The notes beneath the pieces are model-generated. The model was not told where the DNA came from and did no database searches. It saw nothing but the letters and a program-made list of their open reading frames with translations. Shown piece after piece: positions 1 through 5,038 of a stretch of DNA of 5,192 bases. Every line of letters starts with the position of its first letter. The stretch's first letter is position 1. The stretch spans positions 1-5,192 of the forward strand of contig QIHJ01000366.1 of NCBI GenBank assembly GCA_003229065.1, given 5' to 3'. The stretch is from Candidatus Dadabacteria bacterium (GTDB lineage Bacteria > Desulfobacterota_D > UBA1144 > Nemesobacterales > UBA2774). Position numbers and translations under genes: made by a program.

Positions 1-156
1 GTTCCGCGCAATCCCCAGCACTGCGTTTAGCTCGTCCACATCGCCGTAAGCCTCTACCCTCGGGGAAGACTTGCTCACCCTTACACCGCTTATGAGTGAC
101 GTTAGGCCTTCGTCTCCTGTTTTGGTATAGACCTTTGTTATTCTTCTTTTTGCCAC
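1..156 (-). CDS. Corrinoid (cob(I)alamin) adenosyltransferase, PduO/MMAB type, N-terminal part
   Basis: Partial gene: 52 codons are visible and the rest lies beyond the left edge. I translated the minus strand by hand. The product begins [17 protein letters not shown] and ends [19 protein letters not shown]. The TKTGDEG stretch (residues 11-17) matches the ATP-binding N-terminus of PduO-type adenosyltransferases, and [12 protein letters not shown] (about 33-44) is the next conserved block of that family. The family transfers the adenosyl group of ATP to cob(I)alamin in the cytoplasm, making coenzyme B12. The GTG start at 156 is the only sensible one, because an in-frame TAG lies four codons upstream and no ATG, GTG or TTG follows nearby. 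No Shine-Dalgarno sequence precedes it; a promoter ends 6 nt before the GTG instead. Family assignment is firm. The substrate pathway (for example methylmalonyl-CoA mutase or diol dehydratase) cannot be told. Confidence 0.88.
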   Translation of the reverse strand, partial: MAKRRITKVYTKTGDEGLTSLISGVRVSKSSPRVEAYGDVDELNAVLGIARN

Positions 157-162
157 AGAGAG

Positions 163-191
163 ATTCTAACCGAACGGCAATATGGGTTCAA
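163..191 (-). promoter_or_regulatory. Sigma70-like promoter of the corrinoid adenosyltransferase gene, probably leaderless
   Basis: On the minus strand a -35 box TTGAAC (191-186) is separated by exactly 17 nt from a -10 box TAGAAT (168-163). Six bases, CTCTCT, then lead to the GTG start codon. Transcription normally starts about 7 nt after the -10 box, which here is the G of the GTG. The lack of any Shine-Dalgarno sequence fits a leaderless mRNA. The boxes are seen directly; activity and start site are inferred. Confidence 0.55.
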
Positions 192-215
192 ACGCCTTGA
201 GATAAGGATTGTATT

Positions 216-256
216 GAATAAACGTGCTTCACAGTGCTACTGAAGCACGTTTATTC
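216..256 (-). terminator. Perfect 16-bp hairpin between trxA and the adenosyltransferase gene, likely terminator
   Basis: The arms GAATAAACGTGCTTCA (216-231) and TGAAGCACGTTTATTC (241-256) are exact reverse complements around a 9-nt loop. The hairpin begins 46 bp past the trxA stop and lies upstream of the next gene's own promoter, as expected for a trxA terminator. The core is mixed in GC. The descending arm ends UUUAUUC on the minus strand, giving an imperfect U-tract, and the A-rich opposite arm would allow two-way function. A protein-binding palindrome is the alternative. Confidence 0.55.
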
Positions 257-301
257 GGCATTTGAAACTTTCACATGTACAACGAATTCTTGATTTTAAG
301 A

Positions 302-643
302 TCAGGCCGAAAGCCTGTGCTCGAGAGTGCTCTGGATCGCTTCTGCGATATTTTTCTTGGGCAGAGCTCCCAAGATACGGTCCTTTTCGATTCCACCCAC
401 AAAAATAATTAGCGTGGGAATGCTTCTTATACCATAAGTCGACGCTGATACGGGGTTCTCGTCCACATTAAGCTTTGTGAATTTGAGCCTGCCTTCGTAT
501 TCCTCAGAAAGCTCTTCTATGGTAGGCGCTAAAGCCCTGCAAGGTCCGCACCATTCAGCCCAAAAATCCACGAGTACCGGAGTCTCCGAGTTCAGCACTT
601 CTGTTTCAAAATCCTCATCTGTGATTACTGTTGGTTTAGTCAT
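302..643 (-). CDS. trxA: Thioredoxin
   Basis: A 113-aa single-domain cytoplasmic thioredoxin of normal length. The active site WCGPC is at residues 31-35, with redox cysteines 32 and 35. Upstream is VLVDFWAEW with the buried Asp26. The cis-proline loop is IRSIPT with Pro76, followed by the GG turn at 83-84. It would reduce protein disulfides with electrons from thioredoxin reductase, which is not in this window. The ATG at 643 is preceded by AAGGGGTGG (659-651), a plausible ribosome site about 7 nt away. The gene stands alone: it is divergent from the LON-domain gene, with a hairpin 46 bp past its stop. I saw no clear promoter in the AT-rich region upstream. Confidence 0.97.
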   Translation of the reverse strand: MTKPTVITDEDFETEVLNSETPVLVDFWAEWCGPCRALAPTIEELSEEYEGRLKFTKLNVDENPVSASTYGIRSIPTLIIFVGGIEKDRILGALPKKNIAEAIQSTLEHRLSA

Positions 644-762
644 GTTCTCGCCACCCCTTTTTCCATTGATTTTTATGATTGTTTAGAGTCAGTTTCACAT
701 AAAAGGATTCAAAACGGAGCACCACATACTATGAGTAATAACATTGAATAATACCAAACTAT

Positions 763-822
763 AACTTGGAGCAATATAAAGCTAAACTTGGAGCAATATA
801 AAGCTACAATTTGGAGCAAGCT
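763..822 (+). repeat. Three tandem copies of a ~22-bp direct repeat
   Basis: The unit contains CTTGGAGCAATATAAAGCT. Copy 1 (763-783) and copy 2 (785-805) are identical over 21 bases with a 22-bp period. Copy 3 starts at 808 and keeps the 12-base front with one change (AATTTGGAGCAA), then diverges to GCTATATAAAT. The array lies in the divergent region between trxA and the LON-domain gene, about 120 bp from each start codon. Spacing near two helical turns would suit binding sites on one DNA face, but it could equally be a simple tandem duplication. No function is assigned. Confidence 0.8.
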
Positions 823-865
823 ATATAAATAACCGGAATTAAGGCTTTGGACTATTCTAATTTAG

Positions 866-896
866 TTGATAAAAAGAAGGCTCTATATGCTATACT
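866..896 (+). promoter_or_regulatory. Candidate promoter of the LON-domain gene (extended -10)
   Basis: TTGATA (866-871) and TATACT (891-896) form a -35/-10 pair with a long 19-nt spacer. The -10 is preceded by TGC (888-890), the extended -10 motif TGn, which can compensate for poor spacing. Transcription would start near 903, giving a short leader of about 37 nt before the ATG at 940. The region is AT-rich, so a chance match is possible. Confidence 0.35.
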
Positions 897-939
897 TAGG
901 GCTAAAGGAGTAAGATATTTGTAACTGCGGATAAAATAT

Positions 940-1614
940 ATGGACCTATCTGAATTGGATTTAAAGGGAGTATCTAATCTTAAGAGCTTCACGGGCGTAA
1001 TACCTCTATTTCCGCTCTCAACCGTAGTTTTTTTCCCCAATACCCTTCTTCCGCTCCACATATTCGAGCCCAGATATAAACAGATGGTAAACGATGTAAT
1101 AAATACCGAGAAAATTATCGGTATGGCTCTACTCAAACCGGGGTGGGGAGATAACTATTACGAGACCCCCGAGATATTCGATACTGTAGGGATGGGGGAC
1201 GGAAGAATAAATATCGTGCTATACGGACTAAAGAGGGTCAGAATAGTAGAGGTAGTAGAGAATCTACCTTACAGGCTCGCCCGCGTTGATATAGTTGACG
1301 ATCTGCACGGCTCTTCAGAACAGACTCTAAGACTGCGTATAGGAGAGCTTATCACCCGGTGGAATCTGCTTATAGAGAACACGGAAAAGTCTCACAGGAT
1401 CGAAATCAACACAAATCTTCCACTCGATAGACTTACCGACGCACTCGGCACACTAATATTTACAAATGTATTTGATAAACAAACTCTGCTTGAAGAGCCC
1501 TCTGTAGAAAAGAGGGCCCAGATATTAATACGAGACCTCAAAACGAGGCTTGAGATAATATCGGTAACTTCGAGGAAAAGAAGTGAAATAATAAAGAAGA
1601 GGCATCTTAACTGA
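940..1614 (+). CDS. LON peptidase N-terminal (substrate-binding) domain protein
   Basis: A 224-aa protein made of a LON N-terminal domain only, with no AAA+ or protease part. After a ~20-aa leader the hallmarks are IPLFPL (21-26), LPLHIFEPRY (37-46) and GLKRVRIVEVVENLPYRLARV (96-116). A helical C-terminus follows, ending in a basic tail (SRKRSEIIKKRH). Such stand-alone proteins are widespread; their role is poorly known, and substrate binding is inferred from Lon itself. Between VGM and DGRINIVLYG the usual segment of about ten residues (GRI...ERLP in many homologues, from memory) seems missing. The ATG at 940 has no close ribosome site; AAAGGAG at 904-910 is 29 nt away. A TAA at 922-924 rules out longer ATG starts. 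Its stop lies 2 bp from the stop of the convergent hydrolase gene. Confidence 0.9.
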   Translation: MDLSELDLKGVSNLKSFTGVIPLFPLSTVVFFPNTLLPLHIFEPRYKQMVNDVINTEKIIGMALLKPGWGDNYYETPEIFDTVGMGDGRINIVLYGLKRVRIVEVVENLPYRLARVDIVDDLHGSSEQTLRLRIGELITRWNLLIENTEKSHRIEINTNLPLDRLTDALGTLIFTNVFDKQTLLEEPSVEKRAQILIRDLKTRLEIISVTSRKRSEIIKKRHLN

Positions 1615-1616
1615 GA

Positions 1617-2408
1617 CTAATCATTAGCTAGAAAATGAAGTACCAGACTGTCCACCTCCTGCTGGCGCTCTCTCCAGAATCCATGTCCCACGCCCGTAAA
1701 AACACACAACTCGGCCTTTGGAATCAAACGGGATAGCTCGCGTGTGCGCTCAGGGGACGTTATCTGATCGGACTCACCCATCATTACAAATGCAGGCGTG
1801 TTTATTTTGGGCAGATGCTCAATCGTATTGTGCCCCTCACAAGCCATGCTCTGCCCTATATAGCCCTCTAGCGCCTCCGCGCTATCCACCATCATTGCCG
1901 AAGCCTGATTCAATCTATCTATATTCATCTCAATATACTCCCTGGTATACCCGAGATGGAGCGCCATAAACCAGACAGCCTTGATGCCTGCTTTTGATGC
2001 TATTTCCCTGCCCATCCTGAGAATCTCGTTCCCCACTTGATCGCGTGACCCGGAGCTGCAGCCCATCACGAGCTTGTTCACCCTCTCGGGGTGTTTTATA
2101 GCTAGCCACTGAGCTATCATCCCGCCCATCGATTTTCCCACAATGTGCGCATGTTCAATCGAGAGCGCATCCATCAAAGCCGCCGTATCATCGGCCATCC
2201 CCTGAGTTGAGTAGGGAGACTTGGGCTTGTCCGATCTCCCGGCGCCCCGGTTATCGAAAACTATTACTTTATATTGCTTTGAATATAAGGGAACTTGAGT
2301 GTCCCAGCTCTGACCCTGACTCCCGAGACCGCTTATCAGCACTACAGGGTAGCCTTCTCCGTGAACTTCATAGTAAATTTTTATACCGTTTACTTTAGCA
2401 TATGGCAT
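1617..2408 (-). CDS. Alpha/beta-fold hydrolase
   Basis: A complete 263-aa single-domain alpha/beta hydrolase, within the usual 250-290 aa. The nucleophile elbow is GKSMG (91-95) with Ser93. The likely acid is Asp214 in GESDQITSP, and the likely base is His242 in GVGHGFW. The early loop LISGLGSQGQSW (24-35) would carry the oxyanion hole, and FDNRGAGRSDKP (51-62) is the typical block of the 3-oxoadipate enol-lactonase/epoxide-hydrolase-like group. The cap region, rich in methionine, is about 125-195. The enzyme is cytoplasmic, with no signal peptide. The substrate is unknown and should not be read from the PcaD likeness. TAGGGGAAG (2426-2418) lies 9 nt before the ATG and is a good ribosome site. 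The gene follows ruvX by 23 bp and is probably the last gene of that operon. Confidence 0.93.
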   Translation of the reverse strand: MPYAKVNGIKIYYEVHGEGYPVVLISGLGSQGQSWDTQVPLYSKQYKVIVFDNRGAGRSDKPKSPYSTQGMADDTAALMDALSIEHAHIVGKSMGGMIAQWLAIKHPERVNKLVMGCSSGSRDQVGNEILRMGREIASKAGIKAVWFMALHLGYTREYIEMNIDRLNQASAMMVDSAEALEGYIGQSMACEGHNTIEHLPKINTPAFVMMGESDQITSPERTRELSRLIPKAELCVFTGVGHGFWRERQQEVDSLVLHFLAND

Positions 2409-2431
2409 TTTATCGGACTTCCCCTATTTAA

Positions 2432-2860
2432 TCAGTCGTCACTGCTAACGACTTCTCTTGACTGAAGATACTCTTCCAAGATAAAAACTGCCGCCATTTT
2501 GTCTATTACTTTCTTTCTTTTTTTTCTGCTCACATTCGCATCTATAAGCATATTCTCTGCGTTTACCGTGGAGAAACTCTCGTCCCAATATTTTATCGGC
2601 AGTGAGGCGGCTTCTCCGAGCTTCACTGCAAGTCGCATTATCTCGTTTCCCCTTTTTGTAATCTCCCCGTTCATGCCGTAAGGAACTCCGACAACTATTT
2701 CCGAAGGTTTTAAGCTTTCCACCAACTTTTTAATCTCATCTATATCGTAGCGGATATCCTTTCTCAGAACCGTTGTGACTCCGTTAGCGGTTATTCCAAG
2801 CTCATCGCTTACGGCTACACCTATGGTTTTCGTTCCGACGTCTAGAGCTAAAATGCGCAT
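2432..2860 (-). CDS. ruvX: RuvX/YqgF family pre-16S rRNA nuclease (putative Holliday junction resolvase)
   Basis: A 142-aa protein of standard length for YqgF, an RNase H-like fold. LALDVGTKTIGVAVSD (4-19) holds the first catalytic Asp7. VVGVPYGMNGE (56-66) is the family's G-P-x-MNG block. WDESFST (92-98) carries Glu94, and VIDKMAAVFILEEYL (118-132) carries the last acidic residue, Asp120. In E. coli the family member is essential and matures the 5' end of 16S rRNA; the resolvase role is older and less certain. An in-frame TGA upstream leaves ATG 2860 as the only start. There is no visible Shine-Dalgarno sequence (upstream is TACTTTATCTT). The gene lies 60 bp after the TSUP gene and 23 bp before the hydrolase. 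Confidence 0.95.
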   Translation of the reverse strand: MRILALDVGTKTIGVAVSDELGITANGVTTVLRKDIRYDIDEIKKLVESLKPSEIVVGVPYGMNGEITKRGNEIMRLAVKLGEAASLPIKYWDESFSTVNAENMLIDANVSRKKRKKVIDKMAAVFILEEYLQSREVVSSDD

Positions 2861-2920
2861 AAGATAAAGTAGAAATTGATCTCAGTACTCTAATATCATG
2901 GTAACCCATATCCGGCAGGG

Positions 2921-3262
2921 TTAAAAGTAGAGATCAAAGAGCATATCCAAAGAGACTATAAAAAGGAATACTGCAAATACGCGTCTCAGCCTGTCCTGGC
3001 TGAGGCGGTTTGCCAGCCGTACACCGTAGGGGGCAGCCAAGAGAACCGCGGGCGCCATTACGACAACTGAAGTTAAGTCCACATAGCCAAGTGAAAATTC
3101 GGGTCTTCCTGCAACATGAATTCCGTTAAATACGGAGCCCGCTGCCCCTATAACGCTTATAAAGAACCCTCCGGCCGTTGCTATAGCTATCGAGCGGTGG
3201 ATCGAGTAGCCAAATGCGGTAAGCGCTGGGGTTGTAAAGCTCCCTCCCGTAAGACCGACCAT
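2921..3262 (-). CDS. TSUP (TauE/SafE) transporter, C-terminal half, out of frame with the N-terminal half
   Basis: This 113-residue frame begins GLTGGSFTTPALTAFGY and continues with ATAGGFF (28-34) and three further hydrophobic stretches. It repeats the GxGGG...P pattern of TSUP membrane proteins, which export sulfite, sulfonates or related anions. The same frame stays open upstream past 3340 and encodes RLVRGVIASIIGCLS, a normal start for the second half. No ATG, GTG or TTG occurs there until the ATG at 3262, which sits inside a transmembrane helix and has no ribosome site. I therefore infer this is not a separate gene but the second half of the 3304-3720 protein, cut off by a frameshift. 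Together they would give about 258 aa, normal for the family. It is either a sequencing error or a real pseudogene. Confidence 0.8.
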   Translation of the reverse strand: MVGLTGGSFTTPALTAFGYSIHRSIAIATAGGFFISVIGAAGSVFNGIHVAGRPEFSLGYVDLTSVVVMAPAVLLAAPYGVRLANRLSQDRLRRVFAVFLFIVSLDMLFDLYF

Positions 3263-3303
3263 CGTTGATAAACAGCCGATTATTGAAGCGATAACACCCC
3301 TTA

Positions 3304-3720
3304 CTAACCTTCCCGGAACCTGATCAGTAAGCTTGAAAACATCTGTACCGATACAGCTAATATTAAAAAGGCAAAAATCTGAATTAAAAATCTGCCGGAC
3401 ACATAGCGCATTACAACTAAACCGAGAATAACTCCCAGCACAAGAGCCGGGATCCAGGTTCTCAAGAAAGATAAATCGATATTACCGGCCTTATACTGGG
3501 CCCTCGAAGCGCTTATGGATGAAGGAATCGCGAGTGTGAGAGAAGTACCCGCTGAAAGATGCATCACTACGGATGCATGCACGCCGAAAACCGGGAATAG
3601 ATAGAGAAAAAGCGGTATCCTCACTATCCCGCCCCCGACACCGAACAGACCCGAGGCAAAGCCGGATACAATTCCCGCTGCCAGGAGACTAAGTACGTAT
3701 GTGATCCAGTGCATTTCCAC
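3304..3720 (-). CDS. TSUP (TauE/SafE, YfcA-like) membrane transporter, N-terminal half, ends at a frameshift
   Basis: 138 residues with four to five hydrophobic helices in the inner membrane. Family marks are SGLFGVGGGIVRIPLFLY (23-40), LSAGTSL (55-61) and QYKAGNID (75-82). TSUP proteins have two such halves; here the frame stops at TAG (3306-3304) just after the first. The second half continues in the -1 frame. The switch is most easily placed near the four-T run at 3339-3336 (minus strand), where one extra T would restore the frame. The start is GTG 3720, or ATG 3714 two codons later; AGGGAA (3738-3733) lies inside the end of the lipoprotein gene, 12 nt before the GTG. The 5-bp gap to that gene implies one transcript. 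The transported anion cannot be inferred. Confidence 0.85.
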   Translation of the reverse strand: MEMHWITYVLSLLAAGIVSGFASGLFGVGGGIVRIPLFLYLFPVFGVHASVVMHLSAGTSLTLAIPSSISASRAQYKAGNIDLSFLRTWIPALVLGVILGLVVMRYVSGRFLIQIFAFLILAVSVQMFSSLLIRFREG

Positions 3721-3725
3721 TTTAC

Positions 3726-4691
3726 TTAATTATTCCCTGTCAATTTCGAGGATAAATACTTCACGAACGAAAAAACCCTGTCTGTAGATATAATGTCTTC
3801 CTTACAAAAAATATCTCTTTTTGGCACGAGCTCAGCGTATTCTTCATTTTTGTAAGTATTGATCCTGTTCTTCCACCCTGGTATCCATCTCTTCTCGTTC
3901 CTCTCGGGCGGAGAATTCCTGACTCGTCTGAGGAGCACAAACTCGGCCTTATCTGAAAAGTCCTCAAGCGCCGCAATCCCGGGCTCGCTGCTGCTCATCT
4001 CACTGAGCACTTGGAGTAACCCCCATCCCTGGCCGTTGTAACGCTCAGATTCAACTGCACCCTCTCCCTTAAAATTCACATAGTCAATCAGGACATACAT
4101 ACCCATGGGAGAGTTGGCTACCATGTAGAACTGGGTTTTAATATGCTCCCGATCGCTCTCAGACGCTGCGTTTAAAATCTTAGGCAGACTTTCCTCAAGC
4201 CTTCCAGCCATAAAGAGAGACTGAAGCGGTACGGTTTCAAGTAGGAAATCTCGAAGAGATACCATTTTCGGGCTATCAAATTCTCTCAGGAATTCCTCAC
4301 GCGTGCTCCAGGGAAGCTCGGGGACTATCATCCCTTCGATCCAGGGAGGGAGCTCTGCACCCCTGTCCTGTAGAAACTCAAGCACCACGGGAAATGTCTC
4401 GAAAAAACGGTACTCCTTACCCCGGGGAAACCAGATAAAATGTCCTATCCCCAATGATGCGAACTCCTCCCCTTCGTTCCACGTAGTCAGATTCTCAACT
4501 TTTCCGGCCCCTTCGTTTATGAATATTAGCTCGCCTATTATCTCGAGCTCTTCTTCAGGAATACATATCTTTTCTTCACTGCACGAATACATAAAGGGAA
4601 ACAAGAGCAAAATCAGGGCAAATCGAATATACCATCTACTCGATGGGGTTAACACCTTGGGAATATTAATAATATGGATATAATTCAGCAT
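3726..4691 (-). CDS. Uncharacterised lipoprotein, possibly lysozyme-like
   Basis: A 321-aa secreted protein whose family I cannot name. After a long 24-residue start region comes a hydrophobic helix (FALILLLFPFMY) and a lipobox-like MYS-C, with Cys37 as the likely lipidated residue and Ser38 at +2, which suggests the outer membrane. The striking block is FINEGAGKVENLTTWNEGEE (57-76) followed by FASLGIGHFIWFPRG (77-91). A Glu shortly before a G-x-GH motif recalls lysozyme-like (GH24-type) folds, and Glu60 could be catalytic; this is inference only. Other notable parts are RYNGQGWGLLQVLSEM (217-232) and the charged RVRNSPPERNEKRW (256-269). GTG at codon 13 is an alternative start giving a shorter signal peptide. 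The ATG lacks a clear ribosome site. Probable first gene of the operon with TSUP, ruvX and the hydrolase. Confidence 0.85.
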   Translation of the reverse strand: MLNYIHIINIPKVLTPSSRWYIRFALILLLFPFMYSCSEEKICIPEEELEIIGELIFINEGAGKVENLTTWNEGEEFASLGIGHFIWFPRGKEYRFFETFPVVLEFLQDRGAELPPWIEGMIVPELPWSTREEFLREFDSPKMVSLRDFLLETVPLQSLFMAGRLEESLPKILNAASESDREHIKTQFYMVANSPMGMYVLIDYVNFKGEGAVESERYNGQGWGLLQVLSEMSSSEPGIAALEDFSDKAEFVLLRRVRNSPPERNEKRWIPGWKNRINTYKNEEYAELVPKRDIFCKEDIISTDRVFSFVKYLSSKLTGNN

Positions 4692-4715
4692 TTATAGCGG
4701 GTGCAATGAGCCTAA

Positions 4716-4730
4716 AGCTTAATTTAAGCT
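4716..4730. promoter_or_regulatory. 15-bp palindrome at the expected transcription start, possible operator
   Basis: AGCTTAA-T-TTAAGCT is a perfect 7+1+7 inverted repeat. It abuts the TATAAT box on its downstream side for minus-strand transcription and covers the expected start site near 4724. The 1-nt centre cannot form an RNA hairpin loop, so a dimeric repressor site is a likelier reading than a terminator. A chance AT-rich palindrome is possible. Confidence 0.4.
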
Positions 4731-4736
4731 ATTATA
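4731..4736 (-). promoter_or_regulatory. Consensus -10 box (TATAAT) before the lipoprotein operon
   Basis: The minus strand reads TATAAT exactly, 39 bp upstream of the lipoprotein ATG, in the 81-bp gap after the zinc-knuckle gene. The hexamer 17 nt upstream is TATCAA, a poor -35, so an activator or another sigma context may be needed. It would drive the lipoprotein-TSUP-ruvX-hydrolase operon. Confidence 0.45.
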
Positions 4737-4772
4737 TCTATAAGTGCCGGAAATTGATAGGACCACAAACAT

Positions 4773-4991
4773 TCAATGGTAAGTATGCTGTTTTAACGTA
4801 TCACCGTCAGATATTATATCAAAAACTTCTCCGCACCTATCGCACTCGAATCTGATTTCAGTAGGGGGGTGACTTATACCGATGCCGACCAGCATCCAGC
4901 CCCACAAAGAGTAATCGGGTTTCGGCACAATCCAGGGATGGTCTCTGGTATGTCCGCATCTGCACTTTTTTTCTTCAGGTTTATCACTCAT
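4773..4991 (-). CDS. Small cysteine-rich, zinc-knuckle-like protein
   Basis: A 72-aa protein of unknown function. It has two cysteine clusters: KCRCGHTRDHPW (9-20; Cys10, Cys12, His14, His18) and CDRCGEVFD (50-58; Cys50, Cys53). They flank a short hydrophobic stretch, LWGWMLVGIGI (29-39). The pair C-x-C-x-H and C-x2-C could hold one structural zinc as a zinc ribbon; this is inferred from spacing. There is no signal peptide, so it is probably cytoplasmic. Upstream of the ATG at 4991 no strong ribosome site is visible. It follows arfB by 82 bp, with a promoter candidate in that gap, and precedes the lipoprotein gene by 81 bp. A link with ArfB is only positional. Confidence 0.72.
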   Translation of the reverse strand: MSDKPEEKKCRCGHTRDHPWIVPKPDYSLWGWMLVGIGISHPPTEIRFECDRCGEVFDIISDGDTLKQHTYH

Positions 4992-5010
4992 GATTTTTTC
5001 AGCTCAATCT

Positions 5011-5038
5011 ATTTTATAGGAGCTTTTTATGGAATCAA
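5011..5038 (-). promoter_or_regulatory. Candidate promoter of the zinc-knuckle gene
   Basis: TTGATT (5038-5033) and TAAAAT (5016-5011) on the minus strand are separated by 16 nt. The -10 matches five of six consensus bases and the -35 four of six. The start would fall near 5004, about 13 nt before the ATG. The 15-bp tandem repeats begin at the -35 box and run upstream, where an activator could bind. Confidence 0.4.

Noticed and set aside
763..822. CRISPR-like repeat array
   Set aside because: There are only three units directly abutting with no spacers and no cas genes; the same holds for the 15-bp repeats at 5037-5081.
852..1136. 94-aa minus-strand open frame over the start of the LON-domain gene
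   Set aside because: It overlaps clear LON-domain motifs on the other strand and has no ribosome site or recognisable family.
1617..1627. CTAATCATTAG inverted repeat at the convergent gene junction as a terminator
   Set aside because: It is only 5 bp per arm, AT-rich, with a one-base loop, so it cannot form a stable hairpin.
1718..1969. 83-aa plus-strand frame inside the hydrolase gene
   Set aside because: It is a shadow of the hydrolase reading frame, full of Pro and Ser, with no support.
2508..2528. Long T-rich run that looks like a terminator tail
   Set aside because: It is the Lys/Arg codon run (RKKRKK) of ruvX on the minus strand, and no hairpin precedes it.
2893..2912. ATGGTAACCCAT palindrome-like stretch between the TSUP gene and ruvX
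   Set aside because: The arms are four bases with imperfect symmetry, as expected by chance.
3330..3345. Programmed -1 ribosomal frameshift in the TSUP gene
   Set aside because: ATG TTT TCA is not an X-XXY-YYZ slippery site and I see no following stem-loop. An indel is simpler.
4303..4683. 126-aa plus-strand open frame opposite the lipoprotein gene
   Set aside because: It is rich in Ser and Pro with no recognisable domain, and lies fully antisense to a better-supported gene with a signal peptide and operon context.
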